The notes below the pieces were generated by a model. That model ran no database searches. It was given only the letters and a program-made list of their open reading frames with translations, and was not told the origin of the DNA. From assembly GCF_025685395.1 (NCBI RefSeq), contig NZ_JAGSYA010000004.1, positions 248,001 to 312,000 of the forward strand: 64,000 bases of DNA, read 5' to 3'. Positions 53,541 through 63,357 of this stretch are shown here, piece after piece (within the stretch, counting starts at the first letter, position 1; each line of letters begins with the position of its first letter). The translations under genes were made by a program, and so were the position numbers. The stretch is from Terriglobus tenax (GTDB lineage: Bacteria > Acidobacteriota > Terriglobia > Terriglobales > Acidobacteriaceae).

Positions 53541-54989
53541 TCAGCTATAGCGAAAGAGCGCCTTGAATCCGTAGTCCATGTGGTTCTGGATGTGGCAATG
53601 GAAGAGTGATAGACCTGGCTGGTCGGCAACAAAGTCCACCGAAGCGCGGCCGAAATAGGGAACGACCACTGTGTCCTTGATCAGTCCGTGGGTCCACTTG
53701 CCATTGATCTCGACCAGTTCTGTCTGGTGACGGTGCAGGTGCATGGGGTGGGCGTCGTCCGTGCGGTTGCGATAAACCAGGCGATAGCGCTTCCCTTTTT
53801 CGAGGAGAAATTCCCGTTCGTGCGGATAGGGCTTGCCGTTGATAAACCATGCATTGAACTTGCCAAAGCCGCCAGGAGCCTTCTCAAAGACCATGTCGAT
53901 GACGGCGTCCGGTTTCTGCGCCGGCGCACCGGGTTTTGCGAAGAGCGTGTAGTCCCAGCTTGCCGGGCCTGGCGGCGTCCAAAGAGCTTTCTTATGCTGG
54001 TTGGCGTACTCCACAACAATGCCGAGGCCTGCGTTGCGGATCATCTCGTTAGTGGCTCCCATGATCCAGACGCCTGGGTTATTCATCTCCACCATGGCGC
54101 AAACTCGTTCCCCGGCACCGAGAAAGATAGCGTCAACCTCGTGGGGTGTTGGAACCGGGTTGCCGTCCATGGCAATGATCCTGAACTTGTGCCCCGCGAA
54201 AGCGATGCGACGGTTCTCAATGGCCGAGGCGTTAAGCAGGTGGAAAAGGACGCGGTCGCCCTGCTTTACACGGATGGGCTGCCCCGCTCCAAGCGCCTTG
54301 TCATTGATGGAGTAGGTCATGGAACTGACCTCCAGCCCAGGCGCGCCCGGCAGGTCGCGGGTTGGCTTCTCGGGCTGGACGGCGGGTTTGCCGTCCTCGT
54401 CGTCATCGTCCTCCATGGTGGAGGAGAAGAATGGTTCCCAGTCGCGCAGGGCGAGAAAGTGCTCCTGGTCGTAGTGCCCCGGATCTCCTGAGGCGGGGTC
54501 AATATAGACAAAGCCAAACTGACCGGTATAGGCACCTTTGTGCAGGTCGGACTCCGCCATGGCATGGGTGTGATACCAGCGGGAGCCGGCGAGAGTTGGC
54601 GTGAACTGAATGCGACGTGTCTCCCGTGGCGCAATCGGCTGTGAGCCCTGCTCCTCGACTCCGTCGGCCTCGGGCGAAATGAGGAAACCGTGCCAATGAA
54701 GGAACTCCGGTGTGTCCGTCCGGTTGACGATATCGACGGTGACTGGCCTGTCCTGCTTCATACGGAGGACTGGCCCAGGCGAAGTGCCGTTATAGCCGAT
54801 GGTGGACAGGATGCGGTCCGGGGCAAGATCGACCGTTACGGGTTCGATGGTCAGGGTAATATCTGCCGGCGGTCCCTGGGGAGGCTGAGAATGGGCAGGC
54901 ATCGGCATCTGCGCCATTTGCGCAAGTCCCGGCAAGGCTGGAGCAGTCAGCGCCATAGCGCCGGAACGTAAAAAATCTCTCCGTTTCAC
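53541..54989 (-). CDS. Tat-exported multicopper oxidase
   Basis: A 482-residue three-domain multicopper oxidase from a GTG start with GAGG seven bases upstream. The twin-arginine signal KRRDFLRSG is followed by a hydrophobic stretch. All four copper motifs are present: HWH (98-100), WYHTH (138-142), HPMHLHRH (414-421) and HCHIQNHM (464-471). These form the type 1 and trinuclear sites that oxidise a substrate and reduce oxygen to water. The type 1 axial position, usually Met, appears to be Phe475 (MDYGF), typical of higher-potential sites. An acidic insert (MEDDDDEDGKP) lies mid-protein. Likely a periplasmic cuprous oxidase or laccase; the CopC-CopD genes lie across the island. Confidence 0.92.
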   Translation of the reverse strand: MKRRDFLRSGAMALTAPALPGLAQMAQMPMPAHSQPPQGPPADITLTIEPVTVDLAPDRILSTIGYNGTSPGPVLRMKQDRPVTVDIVNRTDTPEFLHWHGFLISPEADGVEEQGSQPIAPRETRRIQFTPTLAGSRWYHTHAMAESDLHKGAYTGQFGFVYIDPASGDPGHYDQEHFLALRDWEPFFSSTMEDDDDEDGKPAVQPEKPTRDLPGAPGLEVSSMTYSINDKALGAGQPIRVKQGDRVLFHLLNASAIENRRIAFAGHKFRIIAMDGNPVPTPHEVDAIFLGAGERVCAMVEMNNPGVWIMGATNEMIRNAGLGIVVEYANQHKKALWTPPGPASWDYTLFAKPGAPAQKPDAVIDMVFEKAPGGFGKFNAWFINGKPYPHEREFLLEKGKRYRLVYRNRTDDAHPMHLHRHQTELVEINGKWTHGLIKDTVVVPYFGRASVDFVADQPGLSLFHCHIQNHMDYGFKALFRYS

Positions 54990-55181
54990 ACCAGACCTCG
55001 CGTGACCGTGATCGTCTCACGGCAGGAATTTGTCAGGCAAGCCGCAAAGCGCATATTTCGGTAAGACGAAGAACACAACGAAAAGACGAAAATTTGATGG
55101 AAACAACTGCCGGGGTCGCTCCGTCTATCCTGCAAGCCTTACACGCACGTAGACTGGGAGCCATCTCAGGAGGGTCGCAGG

Positions 55182-55976
55182 ATGAAGCTGCTCGCCGGAA
55201 CCACAGTTGCCGCCGTCGTCCTTGCGTGCTGCTCGGTGGTACGGGCGTACCAACGGACGGCGTACTTTGGCTTTGACGACTCGGAACAGCGGCAGGCCCA
55301 GAAGGCTGAGTTTGTCTGGTCCCGCCTCGCCTATACGGCGCGCTCCGGCGGCAATGGATATGGATGGGGCTGGGGACGCGCGGCGTGGTCGCGCGATTAT
55401 CCTAAGGCCGACCGCCAGTTCCTGGTTGCGATGAAGCGCCTGACCCGCATTGAGGGCCGCCCCTATGAGCAGGTCGTCGACCTGAACTCCGATGCCATCT
55501 TCGACTATCCGTGGGTCTATGCCGTGCAGGCACAGACCTGGACCTTCTCCGATGCCGAGGCCAAGCGCCTGCGCGATTACCTGAACAAGGGCGGCTTCCT
55601 GATGGTGGACGACTTCCATGGATCGCAGGACTGGGAAGATTTTATGGCGGGCATGCGGCAGGTGCTGCCCGACCGTCCGGTAGAAGACCTGCAGAGCGGC
55701 GATGAGATCTTTCACGTGCTGTATGACATGGATGATCGCATCCAGGTTCCGGGCGAGCACTACATTCGTACGCACAGAACCTATGAGAAGGATGGCTACA
55801 CGCCGAAGTGGCGCGCCATTCGTGACGACAAGGGACGCATCATGGTTGCAATCTGCCACAACATGCACCTGGGCGATGCGTGGGAATGGGCCGATGATCC
55901 TGACTATCCTGAGAAGTTTGCCGCGCAGGCGTTTCGCGTCGGTCTGAATTACATCGTGTATGGCATGACGCATTGA
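55182..55976 (+). CDS. DUF4159 exported protein
   Basis: A 264-residue protein from an ATG with AGGAGGG seven bases upstream. A signal peptide (TTVAAVVLACCSVVRA) is followed by the DUF4159 domain: LRDYLNKGGFLMVDDFHGS and PDRPVEDLQSGDEIFHVLYD, near MDDRIQVPG. The family has a glutamine-amidotransferase-like fold and typically accompanies BatA/VWA/MoxR operons; its role is unknown. It is the first gene of a co-directional run to the right edge. Confidence 0.88.
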   Translation: MKLLAGTTVAAVVLACCSVVRAYQRTAYFGFDDSEQRQAQKAEFVWSRLAYTARSGGNGYGWGWGRAAWSRDYPKADRQFLVAMKRLTRIEGRPYEQVVDLNSDAIFDYPWVYAVQAQTWTFSDAEAKRLRDYLNKGGFLMVDDFHGSQDWEDFMAGMRQVLPDRPVEDLQSGDEIFHVLYDMDDRIQVPGEHYIRTHRTYEKDGYTPKWRAIRDDKGRIMVAICHNMHLGDAWEWADDPDYPEKFAAQAFRVGLNYIVYGMTH

Positions 55977-56017
55977 TTTGAACGAATCCCAAGACAGGTC
56001 GACAGGCTCCGCGGCAC

Positions 56018-58303
56018 ATGTTCGAGTTTTTCTTCAAGTATCCCTACACGGCCTTCGCCCGCGGGCGTCTGATCCTGTTGAGCTCCTGGCCACACTGGGC
56101 GCTGGTGCTGGCCATGGTGTTGGGAGCATCGGCACTTGCGGGCCTGATCTGGTACCGCTGGAAAGATGCCGCACCGAAGTTAAAGTCGTGGAGGTCAGTT
56201 GTGATCTGGGCTCTGCAGGCCGCGATGCTGATGCTGCTGCTGCTTCTGCTGTGGGAGCCGGCCCTGAATGTCGCGGAGTTGCGTGCCCAGCAGAACATCA
56301 TCGCCGTACTGGTAGACGATTCCGGAAGCATGGCGCAAGCGGATGCCGGCAACAACCAGAGCCGTGAACAGGCCGCGGTATCCGCGCTACAGAGCGGCAT
56401 GTTGGATGGGCTGAAAAAGCGCTTCCAGACACGCGTATATCACATTGGTGCGTCCCTTGCGGAGACGCCTGATCCGGGCAAACTACAACCACAGGGTGTC
56501 TCTACCCACCTGAGCGAGGGCTTGCGGCAGTTCCTTACGCAGACACGAGATCTGCCGGTAGGTGCAGTTGTGCTGATGAGCGACGGCGCGGAGAACGCTA
56601 CGGGCGCGGATGAAGGCACAGGCGGAATCGACATCGCCACGCTGGATGCTCTGCGCAATCGTCACCTACCGGTCCACACCGTTGGTTTTGGCAGCGAAAC
56701 CGCAGAACATGATGTGGAGATGGAAGGTGTCAGCGTTGCATCACGTGCCCTGGCTTCGTCCCGCATGGTGGCCACGGTGCGCTTTCATCAGCGTGGATTC
56801 GCAGGACAAACAGCAATGCTGACCGTGCGTGATAGCGGCAAAGCGCTTGCCGGACGCGAGATTACTCTTCCGGCAAACGGTGAAACCCATACAGAGACGC
56901 TCTACTTTGACGCAGGCGCGGCGGGAGCCAAGAGCTTTGAGTTTTCACTGGCGGCAATGCCTGGAGAAAACAACACCCTCAATAACAGCCTGAGCCGCAT
57001 GGTGAACGTGAGTGGCGACAAGCGGCGGATTCTTTTTGTAGAAGGCGAGCCGCGATGGGAGTTCAAGTTCATTCGCCGCGCGGCGGACGACGATCCGCAG
57101 TTGCAGATGGTCTCGATGCTGCGCACCACGGAAAACAAGATCTACCGGCAAGGCCTGAGCGATCCGAACGAACTGGCCGAAGGTTTTCCAACGCGCCCAG
57201 AAGATCTGTTTGCCTACTCCGGCATCATCATCGGCTCGGTTGAGAGCGGCTACTTTACGCCATCGCAACAGGAGCTGTTACGCGAGTTTGTCGACCGTCG
57301 AGGCGGCGGTGCGCTTTTTCTTGGCGGCCGCTTCTCACTTGCCGATGGTGGCTGGGCCAGTTCTGGAGCAGCGGACCTGATCCCAACCTTTTTACCCAGG
57401 ACCAAGCAGACCTTTCATCGCGATCCAGCGTATCCGCTGCTGACACAGGTTGGAGCAGAGTCGCCTGTTACACGGCTCGCAGACGATGCTGCCGCGAATG
57501 CGGCGCGCTGGAAGAAGCTTCCCTACACCGCCGACTACCAGGACGCAGGCACACCGAAGCCCGGAGCAACCGTACTGTTGGAGATGACGGATCAACACCG
57601 CAAGATGCCCATGCTGGTGACACAGCCTTATGGCCGCGGGCGGACAGCCTTGATGGCAACGGCGGGTACCTGGCGCTGGCAGATGAGCATGCCTGTCGGC
57701 GATGGATCGCATGGCCAGTTCTGGAAACAGTTGCTGCGTTATGTTGCAGCCGAGTCTCCGGGGCCGGTGGTTGCCAGCGTTCCTGCGCAGACTCTTCTGG
57801 ATGAAGGACATGTTGTTCTTTCTGCCACCGTGCGTGACAAACAATATCAACCAGCACCCGATGCCGATGTGATGGCGCGCGTTGTCGGTCCGGATGGAAG
57901 TTCTTCCATGATGGCACTGCCTGCTGTCCCTGGCGAGATCGGGAGCTTCCGCACGGAGTGGACTGCGGACAAACCCGGCTCTTATGCCGTTGAGGTCACG
58001 GCATCGCGTGCAGGCGAAACGCTCGGCTCAGATATTGTGACGCTGGAACGCAAGGATGGCATCGCGGAAAGCTTTCACACCGAACAGAATCGCGAACTGC
58101 TGGAACGCCTTTCCAACACAACTGGCGGTCGTTACTGGAAGCAGTCAGAACTGAGCACTTTGCCTCGCGACATTTCCTACTCCGAGGCTGGAATCTCGGT
58201 GCGCGACACCAAACCGCTGTGGGACATGCCCATCAACTATCTACTGCTGCTTGGCCTGCTCAGCACGCAGTGGCTGCTTCGCAGGAAATGGGGCGTCGTA
58301 TGA
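56018..58303 (+). CDS. Membrane VWA-domain protein (BatA-like operon)
   Basis: A 761-residue inner-membrane protein. Two N-terminal helices (HWALVLAMVLGASALAGLIW, VVIWALQAAMLMLLLLLLW) precede a von Willebrand A domain with the metal-site motif D100-D-S-G-S104. Beta-sandwich and glutamine-amidotransferase-like regions follow (ALFLGGRFSLADGGW, VTQPYGRGRTALMATAG). A C-terminal helix (PINYLLLLGLLSTQWLL) ends in basic residues. Such proteins are scaffolds in Bat-type operons with MoxR ATPases. The next gene starts inside its stop (ATGA). Confidence 0.88.
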   Translation: MFEFFFKYPYTAFARGRLILLSSWPHWALVLAMVLGASALAGLIWYRWKDAAPKLKSWRSVVIWALQAAMLMLLLLLLWEPALNVAELRAQQNIIAVLVDDSGSMAQADAGNNQSREQAAVSALQSGMLDGLKKRFQTRVYHIGASLAETPDPGKLQPQGVSTHLSEGLRQFLTQTRDLPVGAVVLMSDGAENATGADEGTGGIDIATLDALRNRHLPVHTVGFGSETAEHDVEMEGVSVASRALASSRMVATVRFHQRGFAGQTAMLTVRDSGKALAGREITLPANGETHTETLYFDAGAAGAKSFEFSLAAMPGENNTLNNSLSRMVNVSGDKRRILFVEGEPRWEFKFIRRAADDDPQLQMVSMLRTTENKIYRQGLSDPNELAEGFPTRPEDLFAYSGIIIGSVESGYFTPSQQELLREFVDRRGGGALFLGGRFSLADGGWASSGAADLIPTFLPRTKQTFHRDPAYPLLTQVGAESPVTRLADDAAANAARWKKLPYTADYQDAGTPKPGATVLLEMTDQHRKMPMLVTQPYGRGRTALMATAGTWRWQMSMPVGDGSHGQFWKQLLRYVAAESPGPVVASVPAQTLLDEGHVVLSATVRDKQYQPAPDADVMARVVGPDGSSSMMALPAVPGEIGSFRTEWTADKPGSYAVEVTASRAGETLGSDIVTLERKDGIAESFHTEQNRELLERLSNTTGGRYWKQSELSTLPRDISYSEAGISVRDTKPLWDMPINYLLLLGLLSTQWLLRRKWGVV

Positions 58304-59232
58304 GGCATATTAGCGTTACCCTGCTTCTGCTGGTGCTCTCGCTTCCCTGCCGCGCGGCGGTGTATTACATCACGGTGGCCGGATTGGGCGGTGAGCCGGA
58401 CTACGAGCAACGCTTTACCGCGGATGCAAAGAATATTGACAAGGTGTATCGCGGATCGGCTGCAGCGCACGTGATCACCCTGAGCGGAGCCGATGCCACC
58501 AAAGCAAAACTGACTGCCGCACTCAACGAAACCGCACGGGAAGCGAAGCCCGAAGATGACCTGGTGCTTGTGCTGATCGGACACGGATCGTTCGATGGCG
58601 AGGAGTACAAGTTCAACCTTGTGGGGCCTGACATCTCCGCGACAGAGTTGGCTTCTGCGCTCGATAAGATTGCCGCCAGGCGCCAGCTTGTCGTGAATAC
58701 AACAAGCGCCAGCGGCGGATCGCTCCTGGCCTTGCAACGTACAGGGCGCGCTGTGATTACAGCGACGAAGACAGGCACAGAAAAGAACGCAACCGTCTTC
58801 GCCCGCTACTGGCTTCAGGCACTCCAGGACCCGGCCTGCGATACGGACAAGAGTGGCGCTATTTCGGCGCTGGAAGCTTTCACATACGCCGATCGCAAGA
58901 CAGCGGAATTTTATAGTTCGCAAAAGCGGTTGGCCACCGAACACGCTGTCTTCGAGGACATGGGAAAGGGAGAAGCTGTACGGACCATCACGCAAAGCTC
59001 GCGCGAAGGCTCACTTCTGGGGAGCTTCACAGTGTTGCGTATGGATGGTGGCAATGCGGCGGTTGTGAATGATCCTGCACACCAGACCCTGCTTGCGAAG
59101 AAAGAAGAACTGGAGCGCAAGGTGGACCAGTTGAAGTATGAGAAGGCAGTCATGGAGCCTGGAGAATACAAACAGGCGCTGACAGCGACCCTGCTGGAAC
59201 TGGCCAAAGTGCAACAGGAGCTTGAGAAATGA
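58300..59232 (+). CDS. Caspase-fold (C13-like) protein with Cys-to-Ser site
   Basis: A 310-residue exported protein from an ATG overlapping the VWA stop by four bases. Signal peptide: SVTLLLLVLSLPCRA. The fold looks like clan CD peptidases: the catalytic-His motif LVLVLIGHGSFDG (His95) is followed 41 residues later by VVNTTSASGG, where family members have Cys before xSGG; here the aligned residue is Ser136. An EF-hand-like DTDKSGAISALEAF lies at 181-194, and a C-terminal coiled coil (KKEELERKVDQLKYEKAVME) closes the protein. It may be an inactive homologue or a serine variant. Confidence 0.7.
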   Translation: MRHISVTLLLLVLSLPCRAAVYYITVAGLGGEPDYEQRFTADAKNIDKVYRGSAAAHVITLSGADATKAKLTAALNETAREAKPEDDLVLVLIGHGSFDGEEYKFNLVGPDISATELASALDKIAARRQLVVNTTSASGGSLLALQRTGRAVITATKTGTEKNATVFARYWLQALQDPACDTDKSGAISALEAFTYADRKTAEFYSSQKRLATEHAVFEDMGKGEAVRTITQSSREGSLLGSFTVLRMDGGNAAVVNDPAHQTLLAKKEELERKVDQLKYEKAVMEPGEYKQALTATLLELAKVQQELEK

Positions 59233-61427
59233 AGAGCCTCCTCCTGGTATTTGCACTTGCGCCTGCGCTGCACGCAATAACGTGGCAGGAGTGCCGTTCC
59301 ATGGAGAAGCATGGCAAGGACACCTTTGCCTGCTACACGCAACTTACGCACACGAATGACCCTGCAATGCGCGCCGAGGGCTTCTGGGGACTGGGAAACT
59401 ACGAGCAGGCAAATGCCGAATTCCGCGAGGCGATCGCTTCACAAAACAGTGGGCCAGCGGTTCGCGTGCGCTGGGGTCTACTTTTTCATGAACGCTTCAA
59501 CGATGTCGAAGCGGTGAATCTCTTCCAGGAAGCGCTCACCAAAGATCCGAACAACGCGTCCGCTTATTATGGTCTGGCGCTGGTCAGTGCCAACGGATTT
59601 GATGGGCGCGCTCCACAGTACCTTGCGAAGGCTCTGGAGCTCAACCCAAAATCTGCCGAAGCCCACGAACTGGCTGCCGATATGGCGCTGGAAAACTCTG
59701 ACCGGGAAACCGCCGCCAAGCAGGCCGATGAAGCCATCGCACTATCACCCGATGCACTCGATGCCATGGCGGTCCATGCTGCGATAGAACTTCTGGCTGA
59801 CAGGCCACCGGATGCATGGCTCACTAAAATCAATGCCGTCAATGCGAAATACGGCACCGGCTATGCGCGCATTGGCTATCACCTGGTGCAGAACCGCCGT
59901 TACGACGATGGTGTCACCTACTACCGCAAAGCAATTGCCCTACAGCCGAACCTATGGGCGGCACATGCACAGCTTGGCATTAACCTGATGCGTCTTGGGC
60001 AGCAAGAAGAGCCGGAGAAGGAGCTGCAGCTTGCCTATGAAAACGGCTATCGCGACGCTGCGACAGTAAACAGCCTGCGTCTTCTGGACAGCTACAAGAA
60101 TTTCCAGACATTCACCGATGACACAACCATCCTGAAGCTCAACAAGAAAGAAGCAGAACTGCTTCAGCCTTACTTCTCAGCCGAGATGCACCGCGCCATG
60201 GCGGTTTACGAGAAAAAGTACCAGATCACATTGAAAGGCAAAGTACAGCTTGAGGTATACCCCGACCACGAGGACTTTGCCGTGCGCACGATGGGAATGC
60301 CGGGGCTGGGCGCTCTCGGTGTGACCTTTGGCCAGGTTGTAGCGATGGATAGCCCCTCCGGCCGCAAACCGGGCGAGTTCCACTGGGCCAGCACGCTATG
60401 GCACGAACTGAGCCACGTCTATGTACTCTCTGCTACGAACCATCGTGTACCGCGCTGGTTCACCGAGGCCCTTGCCGTCCATGAAGAGACGCAGGCATCG
60501 CCAGAATGGGGCGACCGCGTTACGCCGGAGATCTTGCTGGCCATTCGCGACAAAAAGCTGCTGCCCGTGGCAGAGCTTGACCGCGGCTTTATCTATCCGC
60601 AGTACCCGTCGCAGGTTATCGTCAGCTACTTCCAGGGTGGAAGCATCTGCGACTACATCAGTGAGCGATGGGGTGAAAGCAAGCTGCTGGAGATCGTACA
60701 TGCATATACGAAGTTGATGCCCACGCCAGAGGTGATTCAGACCACTCTTGGCGAATCTGCCGAACAGTTCGACAAAGATTACGCAGTGTGGCTGGACAAG
60801 CAGCTCGGCGAAGTTGTGAAGAATTTCGACACCTGGCGTAAGCAATTTACCGAGCTGGCACAACACGCAAAGTCAAAAGACTACGCCTTCGTCTCCGCCA
60901 ATGGACAGAAGGTGATCGCACTGTACCCGCAATACATCGGCGATGCCAGTGCGTATGAACTCCTGGCAACGGCACAGATGAGCGGCAACGATAAGATGGG
61001 CGCCGCAAAGACGCTGCTGGCGTATGAAAAGATGGGCGGTCACGACCCGTCTACCCTGAAACAGTTGGCAACTCTGGAAGAAGAAGCCGGAGATAAGTCC
61101 GCCGCTGCAGCCACGCTGGAACGACTGAATTATGTGTATCCCACCAGAGACGACGACCTGCACCGCCGGCTTGGCAGCTTGTGGCTCTCGCTCAAGAATT
61201 ATGACGGCGCGGTGCGGGAGTACTCCGCTGTGATCGCTCTACATCCACTGGATACTGCTGGTGCGCAGTACTCCCTGGCGCAGGCTTACATGGCGAAGGG
61301 TGATCGCGGCAAAGCCGAAGAAGCCGTGCTGGCAGCGCTGGAAGCTGCCCCCTCCTACCGGCCAGCTCAATTGTTATTGCTTCAACTGCATGACGGCAGC
61401 GCAACGGCGCAGCCGAAGACCAACTAA
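59229..61427 (+). CDS. TPR protein with HELSH metallopeptidase domain
   Basis: A 732-residue exported protein (signal MKSLLLVFALAPALHA) overlapping the previous stop by four bases. N-terminal TPR units (about 45-290), for example AVNLFQEALTKDPNNASAYY and GVTYYRKAIALQPNLWAAHA, are followed by a peptidase-MA-like domain with HELSH (392-396) and the third ligand Glu413 in WFTEALAVHEE, the gluzincin arrangement. Further TPRs lie at the C-terminus (LKNYDGAVREYSAVIALHPL). TPRs probably position partners of the Bat complex; the peptidase is predicted active because all ligands are present. Confidence 0.87.
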   Translation: MKSLLLVFALAPALHAITWQECRSMEKHGKDTFACYTQLTHTNDPAMRAEGFWGLGNYEQANAEFREAIASQNSGPAVRVRWGLLFHERFNDVEAVNLFQEALTKDPNNASAYYGLALVSANGFDGRAPQYLAKALELNPKSAEAHELAADMALENSDRETAAKQADEAIALSPDALDAMAVHAAIELLADRPPDAWLTKINAVNAKYGTGYARIGYHLVQNRRYDDGVTYYRKAIALQPNLWAAHAQLGINLMRLGQQEEPEKELQLAYENGYRDAATVNSLRLLDSYKNFQTFTDDTTILKLNKKEAELLQPYFSAEMHRAMAVYEKKYQITLKGKVQLEVYPDHEDFAVRTMGMPGLGALGVTFGQVVAMDSPSGRKPGEFHWASTLWHELSHVYVLSATNHRVPRWFTEALAVHEETQASPEWGDRVTPEILLAIRDKKLLPVAELDRGFIYPQYPSQVIVSYFQGGSICDYISERWGESKLLEIVHAYTKLMPTPEVIQTTLGESAEQFDKDYAVWLDKQLGEVVKNFDTWRKQFTELAQHAKSKDYAFVSANGQKVIALYPQYIGDASAYELLATAQMSGNDKMGAAKTLLAYEKMGGHDPSTLKQLATLEEEAGDKSAAAATLERLNYVYPTRDDDLHRRLGSLWLSLKNYDGAVREYSAVIALHPLDTAGAQYSLAQAYMAKGDRGKAEEAVLAALEAAPSYRPAQLLLLQLHDGSATAQPKTN

Positions 61428-61441
61428 GGGACGAGGACCGG

Positions 61442-62467
61442 ATGGAGACCGCACTGAATAGCCTGGATGCAGCCGAACTGGAAAAGCGGATTCAACGATT
61501 TCATGCCGTACGCGACGGCATCCTGGCGCAGGTGCGCAAGGTCATTGTCGGCCAGGATGAGGTACTCGATCAGATTCTTACCGCGCTGTTCGTTGGCGGG
61601 CACTGCCTGCTGACCGGTATGCCCGGCACGGCGAAGACGCTGACGGTCAAAACGATAGCGGAAGCGCTCGGGCTTACCTTCAAGCGCATTCAGTTCACAC
61701 CTGACCTGATGCCGTCAGACATCACGGGCACCGACATTATCGAAGAAGACCCGGCGACCGGACACCGCACCTGGACCTTCGTCCCGGGCCCGATCTTCGG
61801 CAACGTGGTGCTGGCTGACGAAATCAACCGCACTCCCCCCAAGACACAGGCGGCCTTACTTGAAGCGATGCAGGAACGCTCCTGCACGGTGCGTGGCCAC
61901 GTCTACCAGTTGCCTTCGCCCTTCTTCGTACTCGCAACACAGAATCCGATTGAGTTGGAAGGGACCTATCCATTGCCGGAAGCACAGCTTGACCGCTTCC
62001 TGTTCAACACCGTGCTTGACTACCTGTCCGCAGATGACGAGGTGAAGGTCGTCGATATGACCACGGCGACGCTTGCACCGAAGATCGAAGCCGTTACATC
62101 TGCCGAAGAATTGCTCGAACTGCAGCAGCTTGTCCGCATGGTTCCGATTGCGGAGTCGCTGGCGCGCTATGCGGTTAACCTTGTCCGAGCCACGCGCTTC
62201 AAGAGTGACAACGCTCCGGACTTCGTAAAGAAGTATGTCAACTACGGCGGCAGCATTCGTGCCGCACAGTTCCTGGTACTTGCGGCCAAGGCGCGCGCAC
62301 TGGCCAACAAGCGGTATCACGTGACGTATGACGATTTGAGATCACTGGCCACGCCCGTGCTGCGCCATCGCATCCTGCTCAACTTCCATGCCGAGAGCGA
62401 GCGCATCGACACCGATGAGATCCTGCGCCGTCTCATCGCTCACCTGCCTGCACCCAAGGAAGCATGA
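61442..62467 (+). CDS. MoxR-family AAA+ ATPase
   Basis: A 341-residue cytoplasmic AAA+ protein: VIVGQDEVLDQILTALFVGG, Walker A GMPGTAKT (59-66), Walker B VVLADE (122-127) followed by INRTPPKTQAALLEAMQE, and sensor LATQNPIELEGTYPLPEAQ. MoxR ATPases act as chaperones that assemble or activate partner VWA proteins, which fits the adjacent DUF58 and VWA genes. Its stop overlaps the DUF58 start (ATGATG). Confidence 0.94.
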   Translation: METALNSLDAAELEKRIQRFHAVRDGILAQVRKVIVGQDEVLDQILTALFVGGHCLLTGMPGTAKTLTVKTIAEALGLTFKRIQFTPDLMPSDITGTDIIEEDPATGHRTWTFVPGPIFGNVVLADEINRTPPKTQAALLEAMQERSCTVRGHVYQLPSPFFVLATQNPIELEGTYPLPEAQLDRFLFNTVLDYLSADDEVKVVDMTTATLAPKIEAVTSAEELLELQQLVRMVPIAESLARYAVNLVRATRFKSDNAPDFVKKYVNYGGSIRAAQFLVLAAKARALANKRYHVTYDDLRSLATPVLRHRILLNFHAESERIDTDEILRRLIAHLPAPKEA

Positions 62468-63357
62468 TGCAGCGATTCCTCGATCCCGCGGTTCTGGCCG
62501 GCATTGGCAACCTGGAGTTGCTTGCGCGTACGGTGGTGGACGGCTTTGTCGCCGGCCTGCACCGCTCTGCCGATTTTGGCTTCAGCCAGGAATTTGCCGA
62601 ATACCGCGCCTATACTCCGGGCGAGGACCCGCGCCACATCGACTGGAATTTGTTTGCCCGTACAGAGCGCACTTATCTGAAGCGGTATCGTGGCGAGACC
62701 AACAGCCAGATGACCGTGCTCCTGGATGCCAGCAACTCGATGAAGTACAGCTCGCACAAGGTCAGCAAGATGGACTATGCCCGCTATGCAGCTGCCGCGC
62801 TGATGTACATGTCGATCAAGTATCAGCGAGATGCCGCCGGCATCATTGTCTTTGACGACGACATACGAGAGTCTGTTCGCCCATCCACCCGGCAAGGCCA
62901 GCTGTATCGCGTGCTGGCCGTGCTGGACCGTGCCGAACCGGCAGCACGCACGAACTTCAACAATCCCATGAGGCACGCACATGAGTTGCTGCGACGTCGC
63001 GGCATGGTGATGGTCTTCTCCGACTTCTTTGGCGATCCCGAAGAGATGATTACCTCCATCGAGCCGCTGCGTTATCAAGGCAGCGAAGTCACCCTGTTCC
63101 AGGTGCTCGATCCGAAAGAACTAAAGCCCGAGCTTCGCGGGCCCTCCGTTCTGGAGGACATGGAAACCGGCCAGGTAATGGAGGTCATCCCGGATTACGC
63201 GAAGCATGAGTATCGCCGTCGCTTGAATGAACATCTTGCCGCTGTCGAGTCGAGAGCCCGCGCCGCGGGCATGGATTATCGCCTGCTGGTGACCGACCAG
63301 CCGCTGGACGCCACGCTGCAGGCGTACCTGTCGCTGAGAAAGGCGGCCGCTGCCTGA
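62464..63357 (+). CDS. DUF58 domain protein
   Basis: A 297-residue protein coupled to the MoxR gene; an alternative ATG one codon later is equally usable. DUF58 features are EFAEYRAYTPGEDPRHIDWN and LFARTERTYLKRYRGETN, followed by a VWA-like strand MTVLLDASNSMKYSS. Later parts contain GMVMVFSDFFGDPEEM. DUF58 proteins pair with MoxR ATPases in Bat-type operons. There is no signal peptide. Its stop overlaps the BatA start by one base. Confidence 0.92.
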   Translation: MMQRFLDPAVLAGIGNLELLARTVVDGFVAGLHRSADFGFSQEFAEYRAYTPGEDPRHIDWNLFARTERTYLKRYRGETNSQMTVLLDASNSMKYSSHKVSKMDYARYAAAALMYMSIKYQRDAAGIIVFDDDIRESVRPSTRQGQLYRVLAVLDRAEPAARTNFNNPMRHAHELLRRRGMVMVFSDFFGDPEEMITSIEPLRYQGSEVTLFQVLDPKELKPELRGPSVLEDMETGQVMEVIPDYAKHEYRRRLNEHLAAVESRARAAGMDYRLLVTDQPLDATLQAYLSLRKAAAA

